DNA from: Duganella sp. Root336D2
GTDB lineage: Bacteria > Pseudomonadota > Gammaproteobacteria > Burkholderiales > Burkholderiaceae_D
Assembly: GCF_001425005.1 (NCBI RefSeq)
Contig: NZ_LMDB01000012.1
Location: forward strand, 186,001-250,000
Length of the DNA stretch: 64,000 bases
Direction: 5' to 3'
Under the pieces are notes generated by a model that was not told where the DNA came from, did not search any database, and saw only the letters and a list, made by a program, of their open reading frames with translations. Numbering within the stretch: the stretch's first letter is position 1; each line of letters starts with the position of its first letter. Both the position numbers and the translations under genes were made by a program. Positions 8,441 to 17,285 of this stretch are shown here, in pieces.

Positions 8441-9745
8441 ATGAACGTACTTATCCAAAACGGCCGACTGATCGATCCGGCCAACAAGATCGATTCCAAA
8501 CAAGACCTGTATATCGTGGACGGCAAGGTTGCCGCCATCGGCACCCCGCCGGCCGGTTTCACGGCCGGGCGCACCATCGATGCCGCCGGCAAGGTGGTGG
8601 CGCCGGGCCTGGTCGACCTGTCGGCGCGGCTGCGCGAACCCGGCTTCGAATACAAGGCCACGCTGAAATCGGAAATGCAGGCGGCAGTGCAGGGCGGCGT
8701 GACCTCCCTGGTGTGCCCGCCCGACACCGACCCTGTGCTCGACGAACCAGGCTTGATCGAAATGCTCAAGCACCGCGCCAATGCCCTGAACCAGGCCCAC
8801 GTGCATCCGCTGGGCGCACTGACGCACGGCCTGAAAGGCGAAGCGCTGACCGAGCTGGTGGAGCTGACCGGCGCCGGCTGCATCGGCTTCTCGCAAGCCG
8901 AATCCCCGATCAGGGACACCACCGTTCTGCAGCGCTGCATGCAGTACGCCGCCACCTTCGGTTTTACGATCTGGCTGCGCCCGCAGGACGCCTACGTTGG
9001 CCGCGGCGGCGTGGCCCACAGCGGCCCGCTGGCGTCGCGCCTGGGCCTGTCCGGCGTGCCGGTGATGGCCGAAACCATCGCCCTGCACACGATCTTCGAG
9101 CTGATGCGTTCGACCGGCGCCAAGGTCCACCTGTGCCGCATGTCCTCTGCCGCCGGCCTGGAGCTGGTGCGCGCGGCGAAAGCGGAAGGCTTGCCGATCA
9201 CCTGCGACGTTGGCGCGCACCACGTGCACCTGACCGACACCGACATCAACTTCTTCGACTCCAATGCGCGCGTCGACCCGCCGTTCCGCACCCAGCGCGA
9301 CCGCGAGGCGATCCGTGCCGGGCTGCTGGACGGCACCATCGACGCCATGTGCTCCGACCACACGCCGTGCGACGACGATGAAAAGCTGCTGCCGTTCGGC
9401 GAAGCTTCGCCGGGCGCCACCGGCCTGGAGCTGCTGCTGTCGCTGGCTATCAAATGGGCCGACGATTACGCCGCGGCGCAGGGCAGGGACGACGCGCTTT
9501 CGCGCGCCGTGGCGCGCGTCACCTGCGAAGCTGCACGCGTGGCAGGCCTGGCGCAAGCGGGGCAGCTGGGCGTGGGCAGCGTGGCCGACGTGGTGGTGTT
9601 TGACCCGGCCGCGCGCTGGACCGTCAGCGGCAGCACTTTGGCCAGCCAGGGCAAGCACACGCCGTTCCTCGGCTATGAGTTGGCGGGGCAGGTGCAGGCG
9701 ACCATCGTTGCGGGCCGGGTGGCATATGAGCGCACCGCAAGCTAA
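8441..9745 (+). CDS. pyrC': Non-catalytic dihydroorotase-like subunit (PyrC'/PyrX)
   Basis: 434 residues with the dihydroorotase/amidohydrolase fold. The expected zinc motif HxH at the end of the first strand (normally GLxDxHVHLREPG) reads VDLSARLREPG, so both histidines are gone. The later CHIS-type metal histidine is replaced as well (HLCRMSS). The Asp of MCSDHTPC remains. Loss of the metal ligands means it should not cleave dihydroorotate. In Pseudomonas-type pyrBC' operons such a protein is needed for assembly and activity of the aspartate carbamoyltransferase complex, and that role fits its position 2 bp after pyrB. A true pyrC would be expected elsewhere in the genome. Confidence 0.9.
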   Translation: MNVLIQNGRLIDPANKIDSKQDLYIVDGKVAAIGTPPAGFTAGRTIDAAGKVVAPGLVDLSARLREPGFEYKATLKSEMQAAVQGGVTSLVCPPDTDPVLDEPGLIEMLKHRANALNQAHVHPLGALTHGLKGEALTELVELTGAGCIGFSQAESPIRDTTVLQRCMQYAATFGFTIWLRPQDAYVGRGGVAHSGPLASRLGLSGVPVMAETIALHTIFELMRSTGAKVHLCRMSSAAGLELVRAAKAEGLPITCDVGAHHVHLTDTDINFFDSNARVDPPFRTQRDREAIRAGLLDGTIDAMCSDHTPCDDDEKLLPFGEASPGATGLELLLSLAIKWADDYAAAQGRDDALSRAVARVTCEAARVAGLAQAGQLGVGSVADVVVFDPAARWTVSGSTLASQGKHTPFLGYELAGQVQATIVAGRVAYERTAS

Positions 9746-10523
9746 ACGCAATCTTGACTGGCGCCTGGTGCTGCGCATCGGGCGCGTGGCGGTGCACCTG
9801 CTGGCCGGCATGGCGATTTGCGCGTTCATCTTCCCCTTCATCGGGACGGAAAAGCGCAACGGCCATATCCGGCGCTGGTCGCGCCAGCTGCTGGCGATCT
9901 GCAACGTCAGCGTGCAGATGGCGCCGGGCAGCGCGGCGCCGCTGGAGCAGGGCATGATCGTCTGCAACCACATCTCGTGGCTGGATATCTTCGTCATCAA
10001 TGCGCTGTATCCATGCCGCTTCGTGGCCAAGTCGGAGATCCGCGACTGGCCGCTGGCCGGCTGGCTGGTGGCGCAGGCGGGCACTGTGTTCATCGCGCGC
10101 GGCAACAAGCGCGAGCTGCGCAATATTTTCAAGGGCCTGGTGCACGCCCTGCAGGACGGCCAGCGCGTGGCCTTCTTCCCCGAGGGAACGACGGCTGCGC
10201 AAGGCACGCTGCTGCCTTTCCACGCCAACCTGTTCGAGGCGGCCGTGGATGGCAAGGTGCCGGTGCAGCCGTTTGCCTTGTCCTATGTCGACCCGGCGGG
10301 CGAGCCCCATCCCTCGGTGGACTTCATCGGCGACATGACTTTCGTGCAAAGCGTGGTGAATATCCTCGACAGCAAGCCGGTGCGGGCGCGCCTGTCCGTG
10401 CTGCAAGCGTTACCGGGCGAAGGCGCCCATCGCCGCGAACTGGCGGCTGCGACCCACGCCGCGATCGGCGCCGCGCTGGGCATCGTGCCGGAGACGGAAA
10501 CTTTACAGGAGCAATCAGCATGA
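9726..10523 (+). CDS. 1-acyl-sn-glycerol-3-phosphate acyltransferase family protein (PlsC-like)
   Basis: 265 residues from ATG 9726, inside the pyrC' 3' end (20-bp overlap). An N-terminal hydrophobic segment (about 15-40) anchors it to the inner membrane. The acyltransferase motif NHISWLD (HX4D) and the FFPEGTTA motif are intact. It should transfer an acyl chain to a lysophospholipid; the exact acceptor is unknown, and it may be an OlsA-like enzyme. The next gene starts in an ATGA overlap, so the group is co-transcribed. A second acyltransferase of this superfamily lies at 22394-23134. Confidence 0.88.
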   Translation: MSAPQAKRNLDWRLVLRIGRVAVHLLAGMAICAFIFPFIGTEKRNGHIRRWSRQLLAICNVSVQMAPGSAAPLEQGMIVCNHISWLDIFVINALYPCRFVAKSEIRDWPLAGWLVAQAGTVFIARGNKRELRNIFKGLVHALQDGQRVAFFPEGTTAAQGTLLPFHANLFEAAVDGKVPVQPFALSYVDPAGEPHPSVDFIGDMTFVQSVVNILDSKPVRARLSVLQALPGEGAHRRELAAATHAAIGAALGIVPETETLQEQSA

Positions 10524-11002
10524 CCAGGATCAGCGTGCTGGCAGCGTGCCTGCTGTTGGCGGCCTGCGGCGACACCTTCACCAATGCTAAGGCCTTGCGC
10601 ACGCAGGCGACGGAAAGCCTGACGCAAAAGAATTACGGCATTGCGGCGGACAAGGCGTATGCCGCGACGCTGAAAGCGCCCAAGGAAGCCGAGTCGTTTT
10701 TCCTGTTGGCCCAGGCCCAGGCGCAGCTGGGCCGCAAGAATGCCGCCATCGCGTCGCTGGAGACGGCAATCGTCAACGGCTTTACGGATGAAGAGGCAAT
10801 CAAGGGCAGCGCCAACCTGGAACCGCTGCGCAGGTCGGAAGCGTACAAGGAACTGATGGCGGCCACGTTCGCGCCGGCCGCTGCGGCAGCGGCCGAAGGC
10901 GAGGCGCCCGCCGCGGCGGAAGGCGCTGGCGAAGCGGGCAAAGCCGACGGGCTGGCTCAATCCCAGGCCTCGGCCCCGGCCGAGGGCAGGCCGAAGCACT
11001 AA
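10520..11002 (+). CDS. Putative lipoprotein with TPR-like helical repeats
   Basis: 160 residues. The N-terminus (MTRISVLAACLLLAACGD) is a lipoprotein signal with a lipobox ending at Cys17. Residues about 22-115 are amphipathic helices resembling two or three degenerate TPR units (AADKAYAATLKAPKEAESFF, LLAQAQAQLGRKNAAIASLE). The tail is Ala/Glu/Gly-rich and low in complexity. Its start overlaps the acyltransferase stop (ATGA), and its stop overlaps the convergent apaH stop by 4 bp. The function is unknown; it may be an envelope scaffold. Confidence 0.75.
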   Translation: MTRISVLAACLLLAACGDTFTNAKALRTQATESLTQKNYGIAADKAYAATLKAPKEAESFFLLAQAQAQLGRKNAAIASLETAIVNGFTDEEAIKGSANLEPLRRSEAYKELMAATFAPAAAAAAEGEAPAAAEGAGEAGKADGLAQSQASAPAEGRPKH

Positions 11003-11844
11003 ACCTTCCGGTATTCCGGGCAATCGACCTGCAGCAGGCTGCGGTCGTCGAGGCAGACGGCCGACAGCTTGCCGCCCCACACGCAGCCGCTGTCAAGCGC
11101 GATCAGGCGCGGCATGATGCGCAGCCCCAGCGCCGACCAGTGGCCAAACACCACGGTGGTATCGCTGCTGCGGCGGCCCGGCACTTCGAACCACGGCATC
11201 AGGCCGCTCGACGGATCGGCGTGCGCCGACTCCTTCATCTTGAAGTCCATCACCCCTGTGGCGCTGCAGAAGCGCATGCGGGTCAGGGCATTGACGATGC
11301 AGCGCAGGCGCGCGGCGCCGCTCAAGTCGTCGCTCCAGCGATCGGGCTGGTTGCCGTACATCTCGCGCAGGAAGCCGACCCACTGGTCGCCGCGCAAGGC
11401 CGCTTCCACTTCGCCGGCCAGCGCCATGGCCTGTTGCGCCGTCCACTGCGGCAGCACGCCGCCATGCACCAGCAGGTGCTCCAGGCGCATGATGGCCATC
11501 GGGCGCAGGCGCAGCCAGTGCAGCAGCGCCTCGCGGTCAGCCGCCGCCAGGATATGCTCGATGGTGTCGGAGCTCGATTCGGGCCGGATCCCGTTGGCGA
11601 CCGCCAGCAGGTGCAAGTCATGGTTGCCCAGCACCGCGTCGATGCGGCCGTCGCTGCCCTGGCTCAAGGCCTGCACATAGCGCAGCGTAGACAGCGAATC
11701 GGGGCCGCGGTTGATCAGGTCGCCGCAAAACAGGATGGCGGGCGGGTCGTTTCCGGCGGCGTGTTCGGTATCCAGGATCTTTTCGACCAGGGTGACTGTC
11801 TCGCCATGGCAACCCTGCAGGTCGCCGACTGCATATGTTTTCAT
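10999..11844 (-). CDS. apaH: Symmetrical bis(5'-nucleosyl)-tetraphosphatase ApaH
   Basis: 281 residues from ATG 11844, the family's normal length. It hydrolyses Ap4A to two ADP; in enterobacteria ApaH also removes Np4 caps from RNA. All metallophosphatase motifs are visible: AVGDLQGCHGE, FCGDLINRGPDS, VLGNHDLHLL and LLVHGGVLPQW. An upstream in-frame ATG (about 11862) would add six residues and is less likely. It is transcribed alone and converges on the lipoprotein gene with a 4-bp stop-codon overlap. Confidence 0.96.
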   Translation of the reverse strand: MKTYAVGDLQGCHGETVTLVEKILDTEHAAGNDPPAILFCGDLINRGPDSLSTLRYVQALSQGSDGRIDAVLGNHDLHLLAVANGIRPESSSDTIEHILAAADREALLHWLRLRPMAIMRLEHLLVHGGVLPQWTAQQAMALAGEVEAALRGDQWVGFLREMYGNQPDRWSDDLSGAARLRCIVNALTRMRFCSATGVMDFKMKESAHADPSSGLMPWFEVPGRRSSDTTVVFGHWSALGLRIMPRLIALDSGCVWGGKLSAVCLDDRSLLQVDCPEYRKV

Positions 11845-12026
11845 CGCATTAGGATAACGCATGATCGCGCTCGCCGGCGGTGCGCAGGGCCGGGCGCGCT
11901 GCACTAGAAGTATCAATTGGTAAGTAAATACCTTAGACGCAACGCTATGGGCTAGAATTTCCCGTCGCCCCGCACGCATACGGTACAATCGCCGCTTAGC
12001 GCGCGAGCAATCTTTCTTGCTGCGCT

Positions 12027-12054
12027 GCGACAATAGCGGCTGGCTCACTATACT
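12027..12054 (+). promoter_or_regulatory. Possible sigma-70 promoter for the WecA-like gene
   Basis: A -35-like GCGACA (12027-12032) and a good -10 TATACT (12049-12054) are 16 bp apart. The -10 ends only 11 bp before the start codon, so a transcript from here would have almost no leader. TACAAT at 11984 is an alternative -10. The rest of 11845-12065 shows no gene. Confidence 0.3.
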
Positions 12055-12065
12055 GATAAGAACAA

Positions 12066-13163
12066 ATGTTTTCCTTCCTCGTGAGCTTTTTCACGTCTGC
12101 ACTCTTGACCCTGTGGGTCATCAAGGAAGTGCGGTTGCATGGCCCCGCATTAGATGCTGATTTCGGTGGCGTACAGAAAGTGCATGCCCACCACGTGGCC
12201 CGCATCGGTGGCCTGTCGATCTTTTTGGCCGTTGCGCTGAGCGCCTGCGTTTCGGTCTGGCGCGTGCCGGTCATGACAAGCTGGATGCTGTCGTTGATCA
12301 TGTGCGCGATGTTTGCCTTCCTCGGCGGCATTGTCGAAGACTATACGGGCAAGGTCAGCGCCCGCCGCCGCCTGCTGCTGACCATGTTTGCCGCCTTGCT
12401 CGCCTATTTCCTGATGGATGCGCGCATCGATCGCATCGACTGGATGTTCTCCACCACGCCGGTTCCCTATTTGTGGCTGACCTTGCCATTGACGGTGCTG
12501 GCGGTGGCCGGCATTGCCAATGCCATCAATATTATCGACGGATTCAATGGCCTGGCCAGCGTGGTGACGATTTGCATGCTGTTGTCGCTTGGTTATGTCG
12601 CGCTGCAGGTCAATGATATGTTTGTGCTGGTGGCGGCATTGATGGTCGCAGGCGCCACCGCCGGTTTCCTGATCTGGAATTATCCGGTCGGGCTAATATT
12701 CCTGGGCGATGGCGGCGCTTACTTTATCGGCTTTATGCTGGGCGAATTGGCCCTGATGCTGGTAATGCGCAATCCGCAAGTTTCTACTTGGTATGCCGTA
12801 TTGCTATTAATCTATCCCACTTTTGAAACCCTGTTCAGTGTTTATCGCCGCTTCTTCATCCGCGGTACCTCGCCCGCGATGCCGGACGGCATTCACCTGC
12901 ACAGCCTGATTTTCCGGCGCGTGGTGCAATGGGCGGTGGGCCGCAAGGATGCGCGTGCCCTGGTGCGCCGCAATTCCATGACCTCGCCTTATTTGTGGAT
13001 GTTTTCGCTGATGGCGGTTATTCCCGCCACGGTATTCTGGCGCTATACCTGGGTGCTCATGCTGTTCTGCCTGCTATTTATTGCGAGTTATGTCTGGCTA
13101 TATGCGCGCATTGTCCGATTTAAAGCGCCGCGCTGGATGATTCGACATAAGAAAATCCGTTAA
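12066..13163 (+). CDS. MraY/WecA-family polyprenyl-phosphate sugar-1-phosphate transferase
   Basis: 365 residues, mostly membrane helices (about ten). Family signatures are present: HHVARIGG after the first helix, NAINIIDGFNGLAS (Mg2+/substrate aspartates), FLGDGGAYFIGF, and the C-terminal cytoplasmic loop GIHLHSLIFRR. It should transfer a GlcNAc-1-P-type sugar to undecaprenyl phosphate at the cytoplasmic face, starting O-antigen or another surface glycan. The sugar specificity (WecA versus WbpL) cannot be told. Envelope sugar genes follow (manB, waaC, waaA). Codon use is a little more AT-rich than in the neighbours. Confidence 0.88.
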   Translation: MFSFLVSFFTSALLTLWVIKEVRLHGPALDADFGGVQKVHAHHVARIGGLSIFLAVALSACVSVWRVPVMTSWMLSLIMCAMFAFLGGIVEDYTGKVSARRRLLLTMFAALLAYFLMDARIDRIDWMFSTTPVPYLWLTLPLTVLAVAGIANAINIIDGFNGLASVVTICMLLSLGYVALQVNDMFVLVAALMVAGATAGFLIWNYPVGLIFLGDGGAYFIGFMLGELALMLVMRNPQVSTWYAVLLLIYPTFETLFSVYRRFFIRGTSPAMPDGIHLHSLIFRRVVQWAVGRKDARALVRRNSMTSPYLWMFSLMAVIPATVFWRYTWVLMLFCLLFIASYVWLYARIVRFKAPRWMIRHKKIR

Positions 13164-13215
13164 GCCGATTTCGTGTATATTTCAAGGCATCGAAATCAAA
13201 TTAAAGGATAGGAAG

Positions 13216-13530
13216 ATGGACCTGTCGAAACTGGCATCCGCTGAATTGCGCGACCTGCAGGAACAGATTAAGCGCGAATTAAAGCAGCGCGAGGGTATGG
13301 ATAAGCAAAAGGCGCGCGAACAGATATTCGCCATCGCCCTGCAAGCCGGCGTGCCGCTGAAGGAATTGCTGGCCGGTTTCCCGGGCACGCGCAACAAGGG
13401 TGGCAAGGTGGAAGCGCGCTACCGCAATCCCGCCAATGCAAGCGAGCAGTGGACCGGCCGCGGCCGCCAGCCGAAATGGGTCAAGGACTGGGTCGAGGGC
13501 GGCAAGTCGATTGACGACCTGCGCATCTGA
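13216..13530 (+). CDS. H-NS family histone-like protein
   Basis: 104 residues. The N-terminal half (1-55) is a charged helix suited to oligomerisation. The C-terminal half holds the DNA-binding motif YRNPANASEQWTGRGRQPKW, matching the H-NS/BpH3 minor-groove hook (WxGRGRxPxW). A good Shine-Dalgarno (AAAGGATAGGAAG) precedes the ATG. Such proteins silence AT-rich, often foreign, DNA. It is one of several paralogues expected in this family of bacteria. It lies alone between the glycosyltransferase and manB. Confidence 0.92.
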   Translation: MDLSKLASAELRDLQEQIKRELKQREGMDKQKAREQIFAIALQAGVPLKELLAGFPGTRNKGGKVEARYRNPANASEQWTGRGRQPKWVKDWVEGGKSIDDLRI

Positions 13531-13563
13531 GCCAGCTTTTTAATATTTGTCTTGTTAGTTTCT

Positions 13564-14943
13564 ATGGTTGCTCTCTCCAAATCCATCTTCAAAGCCTACG
13601 ATATCCGCGGCATTATCGGTAAAACACTGGACGAAGGCGTGGCACGCTCCATTGGCCACGCTTTCGGCCTGGCTGCCGCCGCGAAGGGAGAACGCAGCGT
13701 GGTGATCGGCCGTGACGGCCGCCTGTCGGGCCCGGGCCTGATCGCTGCATTGGCGCAGGGCCTGCAGGCCGCCGGCGTCGACGTGATCGACCTGGGCGTG
13801 GTGGCAACGCCGATGGTGTATTTCGGGACCCAGGTGCTCGACACCCGTTCCGGCATCATGGTCACCGGCAGCCATAACCCGCCGGACTATAACGGCTTCA
13901 AAATGGTGCTGAAGGGCGAGGCGATCCATGGCGATGCCATCACCGCCCTGTACCAGGCCATCGAAGCGGGCCTGCAGCCGGCGGCCGCTGCCGGCAGTTA
14001 CGGCACCCACGACATCCGCGAACAGTATTTGCAGCGCATCATCGGCGACGTGAAGATTGCACGCCCGGTCAAGATCGCCGTCGACTGCGGCAATGGCGTG
14101 GCCGGCGCATTTGCAGGCGACCTGTATCGCGCCATGGGCTGCGAAGTGGTCGAGTTGTTCTGCGAAGTGGACGGCACTTTCCCGAACCACCACCCGGACC
14201 CCGCGCACCCGGAAAACCTGCAAGACCTGATCCAGGCGCTGCAGGATAGCGACGCCGAAATCGGCCTGGCGTTCGACGGCGACGGCGACCGCCTGGGCAT
14301 CGTGACCAAGGACGGCCAGATCATTTTCCCGGACCGCCAGATGATGCTGTTTGCGGAAGACGTGCTGTCCCGTAACCCGGGCGCCCAGATCCTGTACGAC
14401 GTGAAATGCACGCGCCACCTGGCGCCTTACATCGAGCAGGCGGGCGGCAAGCCGCTGATGTGCAAGACCGGCCATTCGCTGGTGAAGGCCAAGCTGAAGG
14501 AAACCGGCGCCCCGCTGGGCGGCGAAATGAGCGGCCACGTGTTCTTCAAGGATCGCTGGTACGGCTTCGATGACGGCTTGTATGCCGGCGCTCGCATGCT
14601 GGAAATCCTGACGCGCCACGCCGATCCTTCCGCGCTGCTGAACGCACTGCCGAAGTCCGACAGCACGCCGGAACTGCAACTGCAACTGAACGAAGGCGAG
14701 AATTACGCGCTGATGGCCAAGCTGGCCGCTGAAGCGAAATTCCCGGGCAATGAACGCGTCATCGATATCGACGGCCTGCGCGTGGAATATGCCGACGGCT
14801 TCGGCCTGGCACGTTCCTCGAATACGACGCCGGTGATCGTGATGCGCTTCGAGGCGGAATCGCCGGCCGCGCTGGCGCGCATCCAGGGCCAGTTCCGCGA
14901 TGTGATCCTGGCTGCCAAGCCGGATGCGCAACTGCCGTTCTGA
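13564..14943 (+). CDS. manB: Phosphomannomutase/phosphoglucomutase (AlgC/ManB type)
   Basis: 459 residues from ATG 13564. It interconverts hexose 6- and 1-phosphates, feeding nucleotide-sugar synthesis for surface polysaccharides. The phosphoserine loop GIMVTGSHNPPDYNGFK places the catalytic Ser at about 103. The Mg2+ loop LAFDGDGDRLG and the sugar loop GGEMSGHVFFKDRWYG follow. The ribosome binding site is weak. The stop codon directly abuts the waaC ATG, so it is co-transcribed with the lipopolysaccharide core genes. The choice between AlgC-like dual specificity and ManB is by general resemblance. Confidence 0.93.
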   Translation: MVALSKSIFKAYDIRGIIGKTLDEGVARSIGHAFGLAAAAKGERSVVIGRDGRLSGPGLIAALAQGLQAAGVDVIDLGVVATPMVYFGTQVLDTRSGIMVTGSHNPPDYNGFKMVLKGEAIHGDAITALYQAIEAGLQPAAAAGSYGTHDIREQYLQRIIGDVKIARPVKIAVDCGNGVAGAFAGDLYRAMGCEVVELFCEVDGTFPNHHPDPAHPENLQDLIQALQDSDAEIGLAFDGDGDRLGIVTKDGQIIFPDRQMMLFAEDVLSRNPGAQILYDVKCTRHLAPYIEQAGGKPLMCKTGHSLVKAKLKETGAPLGGEMSGHVFFKDRWYGFDDGLYAGARMLEILTRHADPSALLNALPKSDSTPELQLQLNEGENYALMAKLAAEAKFPGNERVIDIDGLRVEYADGFGLARSSNTTPVIVMRFEAESPAALARIQGQFRDVILAAKPDAQLPF

Positions 14944-15909
14944 ATGAATATCCTGCTCGTGCGCGTCTCCTCGCTGGGGGATGTGCTGCACAATATGCCC
15001 ATCGTGGCCGACATCAAGCGCCATTTCCCGGACGCGAACATCGACTGGGTGGTGGAGGAAGGCTATGTCAGCCTGGTGCGCCTGAACCCCATGGTGCGCC
15101 ATATCCTGCCCTGGGGCCTGCGCCGCTGGCGCAAGAGCCTGGGCAAGAAGGAAACGCGCGCCGAGATCGGCGCCTTTTTCCGCCAGCTGCGCGAGGTTCA
15201 GTATGACTATGTGTTCGACACGCAGGGCTTGCTGAAGACCGGCGTCATCATGGGCGCGGCGCGCGGCAGGAACAAGGTCGGCCTTGCCAACGGCAGCGAA
15301 GGTTCGGGCTACGAAGGCATTTCCCGCATTTTCCACAGCAGGAGCATCCCGCTCGACCCGCGTACGCACGCCGTTGCGCGCGGCCGCCTGGTAGTGGGCG
15401 CCGCACTGGGCTTCAAGGTCGACTATCCGGCCGATTTCGGCCTGCCCGAAGTGCCGGCCGGCGAAGCGCGCCCGTACTGGATGGGCGACGAGCCGTACGC
15501 CGTGTTCTTCCACGGCACTGCGCGCGATGCCAAGAAATGGGCGCCGGCCAACTGGACTGAACTGGGCAGGGCGCTGGCGCCGATGCCGGTGCTGCTGCCT
15601 TGGGGCTCGGACAAGGAAAAGGCGGAAGCGCAAGCGCTGGCTGCCGGCATCCCGAATGCCCGCGTGCTGCCTAAACTGCAGATGGCCGACGCCGTCATGC
15701 TGGCGCGCCGTGCTGCGCTGGCGGTGGGAGTGGACACCGGGCTGACCCATATCGCAGCGGCCTTCTCGCGCCCGGTGGTGGAAATCTACGCCGACTCGCC
15801 GCGCTGGAAAACGGAAGGCAACTGGTCGCCGCGCATCATCAACCTTGGCGACAAAGGTTCGCCGCCCGGCGTGCCTGAAGTGCTGGCCGCCGCCAAGAGC
15901 CTGCTTTGA
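14944..15909 (+). CDS. waaC: Lipopolysaccharide heptosyltransferase I
   Basis: 321 residues, GT9 family. The N-terminus MNILLVRVSSLGDVLHNMPI and the C-terminal nucleotide-sugar site GVDTGLTHIAAAFSRPVVEI are typical of WaaC. It adds the first L-glycero-D-manno-heptose to Kdo2-lipid A at the cytoplasmic face of the inner membrane. It starts immediately at the manB stop and is followed 2 bp later by waaA. The heptose pathway enzyme gmhB is encoded about 7 kb away on the other strand. Confidence 0.95.
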   Translation: MNILLVRVSSLGDVLHNMPIVADIKRHFPDANIDWVVEEGYVSLVRLNPMVRHILPWGLRRWRKSLGKKETRAEIGAFFRQLREVQYDYVFDTQGLLKTGVIMGAARGRNKVGLANGSEGSGYEGISRIFHSRSIPLDPRTHAVARGRLVVGAALGFKVDYPADFGLPEVPAGEARPYWMGDEPYAVFFHGTARDAKKWAPANWTELGRALAPMPVLLPWGSDKEKAEAQALAAGIPNARVLPKLQMADAVMLARRAALAVGVDTGLTHIAAAFSRPVVEIYADSPRWKTEGNWSPRIINLGDKGSPPGVPEVLAAAKSLL

Positions 15910-15911
15910 GC

Positions 15912-17195
15912 ATGCGACTTTTTTACACGTTCATGTGGTGGCTGGCTTTGCCGCTGGTGCTGGGGCGCCTGTGGTGGCGCGGGCGCAAGGAGCCGGGTTA
16001 TCGCCAGTACTGGGGCGAGCGCCTGGGCATTTACGGCGCGCGCGCCGCCAACGACGAACCGGCCACCATCTGGGTGCATGCCGTATCGGTGGGCGAAACA
16101 CGCGCAGCCGAACCGCTGGTCGATGCCCTGTTGAAGAAATACCCGCAGTCGCGCATCGTGCTGACTTGCATGACGCCGACCGGGCGTGCTACCGGCAAGA
16201 GCCTGTTCGGCAAGCATGGCGCCCGTGTGGTGCAATCCTACCTGCCATACGATATGCCGCTGCTGGTGGCGCGCTTCATCCGCCATTTCGAGCCGCGCGT
16301 CTGCATCCTGATGGAGACGGAAGTGTGGCCGAACCTGATCCTGCAATGCCAGCGCGAACAAGTGCCTGTGGTGCTGGCCAACGCGCGCCTGAGCGAGCGT
16401 TCGCTGGGCAAGGCGCAGCGTTTCGGCAAGGTGATACGCGATGCGGCGCAGGGCATCACCCTGGTGGCAGCACAGACCGAAGCCGATGCGCTGCGCATCC
16501 GCGAACTGGGCGCCAGCAATGTGAATGTGACCGGCAGCATCAAATTCGACGTCGTCATCCCGCAGGCTGCGCTGGCAACCGGCGCGCAACTGCGCCAGCA
16601 GATCGGCGTGCGCCCGGTCTTCCTTTGCGCCAGCACGCGCGAAGGGGAGGAGGGCATGATCCTGGATGCTTTCCAGGCTGCGCGCGCAGCGCTGCCACCG
16701 GACGTTCTGCTGCTGCTCGTGCCGCGCCATCCGCAGCGCTTCGACGAAGTCGCGGCCATGGTGGCCGAGCGCGGCCTGTCGCTGCAGCGCCGTACGGCGC
16801 TGGCGCAAGCCGGCGCCAGCGTCGATCCTTCCACCGTGGTGCTGCTGGGCGATTCGATGGGTGAAATGTTCGCCTACTATTCGGCCTGCGACCTGGCGTT
16901 TATCGGCGGCAGCCTGCAGCCGCTGGGCGGACAGAACCTGATCGAACCGGCGGCACTGGGCAAGCCGATCATCGTCGGCGAGCACACCTTCAATTTCGCG
17001 CAAGCCACCGAAGACTGCCTGCAGCAAGGCGGCGCAGTGCGGGTGCCGAACAGCGATGGCCTGATGCAGCAGGCCGTGCGCCTGCTGGCCGATAGTACGG
17101 CGCGAGGCGCGATGGGCGCGCATGCGCTGACCTTCGCCAATACCCACCGCGGCGCCACCGCGCGCACGCTTGCATTGCTTCCTGATTTGAAGTGA
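15912..17195 (+). CDS. waaA: 3-deoxy-D-manno-octulosonic acid (Kdo) transferase
   Basis: 427 residues, GT30 family, with one N-terminal membrane anchor (about 3-20). Conserved motifs: HAVSVGETRAAEPLV, TCMTPTGRATG, MLETEVWPNL-type (here LMETEVWPNL) and GGSLQPLGGQNLIEPAALGK. It attaches Kdo to the lipid A precursor before WaaC acts. ATG 15912 is chosen over an upstream TTG. The gene ends 3 bp before a hairpin-forming repeat. Confidence 0.96.
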   Translation: MRLFYTFMWWLALPLVLGRLWWRGRKEPGYRQYWGERLGIYGARAANDEPATIWVHAVSVGETRAAEPLVDALLKKYPQSRIVLTCMTPTGRATGKSLFGKHGARVVQSYLPYDMPLLVARFIRHFEPRVCILMETEVWPNLILQCQREQVPVVLANARLSERSLGKAQRFGKVIRDAAQGITLVAAQTEADALRIRELGASNVNVTGSIKFDVVIPQAALATGAQLRQQIGVRPVFLCASTREGEEGMILDAFQAARAALPPDVLLLLVPRHPQRFDEVAAMVAERGLSLQRRTALAQAGASVDPSTVVLLGDSMGEMFAYYSACDLAFIGGSLQPLGGQNLIEPAALGKPIIVGEHTFNFAQATEDCLQQGGAVRVPNSDGLMQQAVRLLADSTARGAMGAHALTFANTHRGATARTLALLPDLK

Positions 17196-17197
17196 CA

Positions 17198-17222
17198 AAT
17201 GTCATGACGAAGTCATGGCATT
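17198..17222. promoter_or_regulatory. Hairpin-forming inverted repeat after waaA
   Basis: AATG-T-CATGAC, loop GAA, GTCATG-G-CATT: eleven paired positions, one of them a G-U wobble. It begins 3 bp after the waaA stop and has no T-run. It is either a weak terminator/3' stabiliser for the manB-waaC-waaA mRNA or an operator for the amidohydrolase-kinase operon starting 64 bp further on. Confidence 0.45.
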
Positions 17223-17285
17223 CTGTCCTGGTGCGCAGCGAGGGCAAAGCGGATACTGCGTTCACCTGAACCCAAGGAGACCGCA

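Noticed and set aside
13167..13197. 7-bp inverted repeat GATTTCG/CGAAATC before the H-NS-like gene as an operator
   Set aside because: Short arms with 17-bp spacing in an AT-rich leader; a chance match is plausible.
13555..15750. Very long open frame antisense to manB and waaC (731 codons); similar long antisense frames at 8243-10255 (-), 23602-25839 (+) and 49214-51532 (+)
   Set aside because: They mirror well-identified genes (manB/waaC, the pyr operon, glyS, mutL), have low-complexity His/Gln/Arg/Ala-rich translations and match no family. They are a by-product of high GC at third codon positions.
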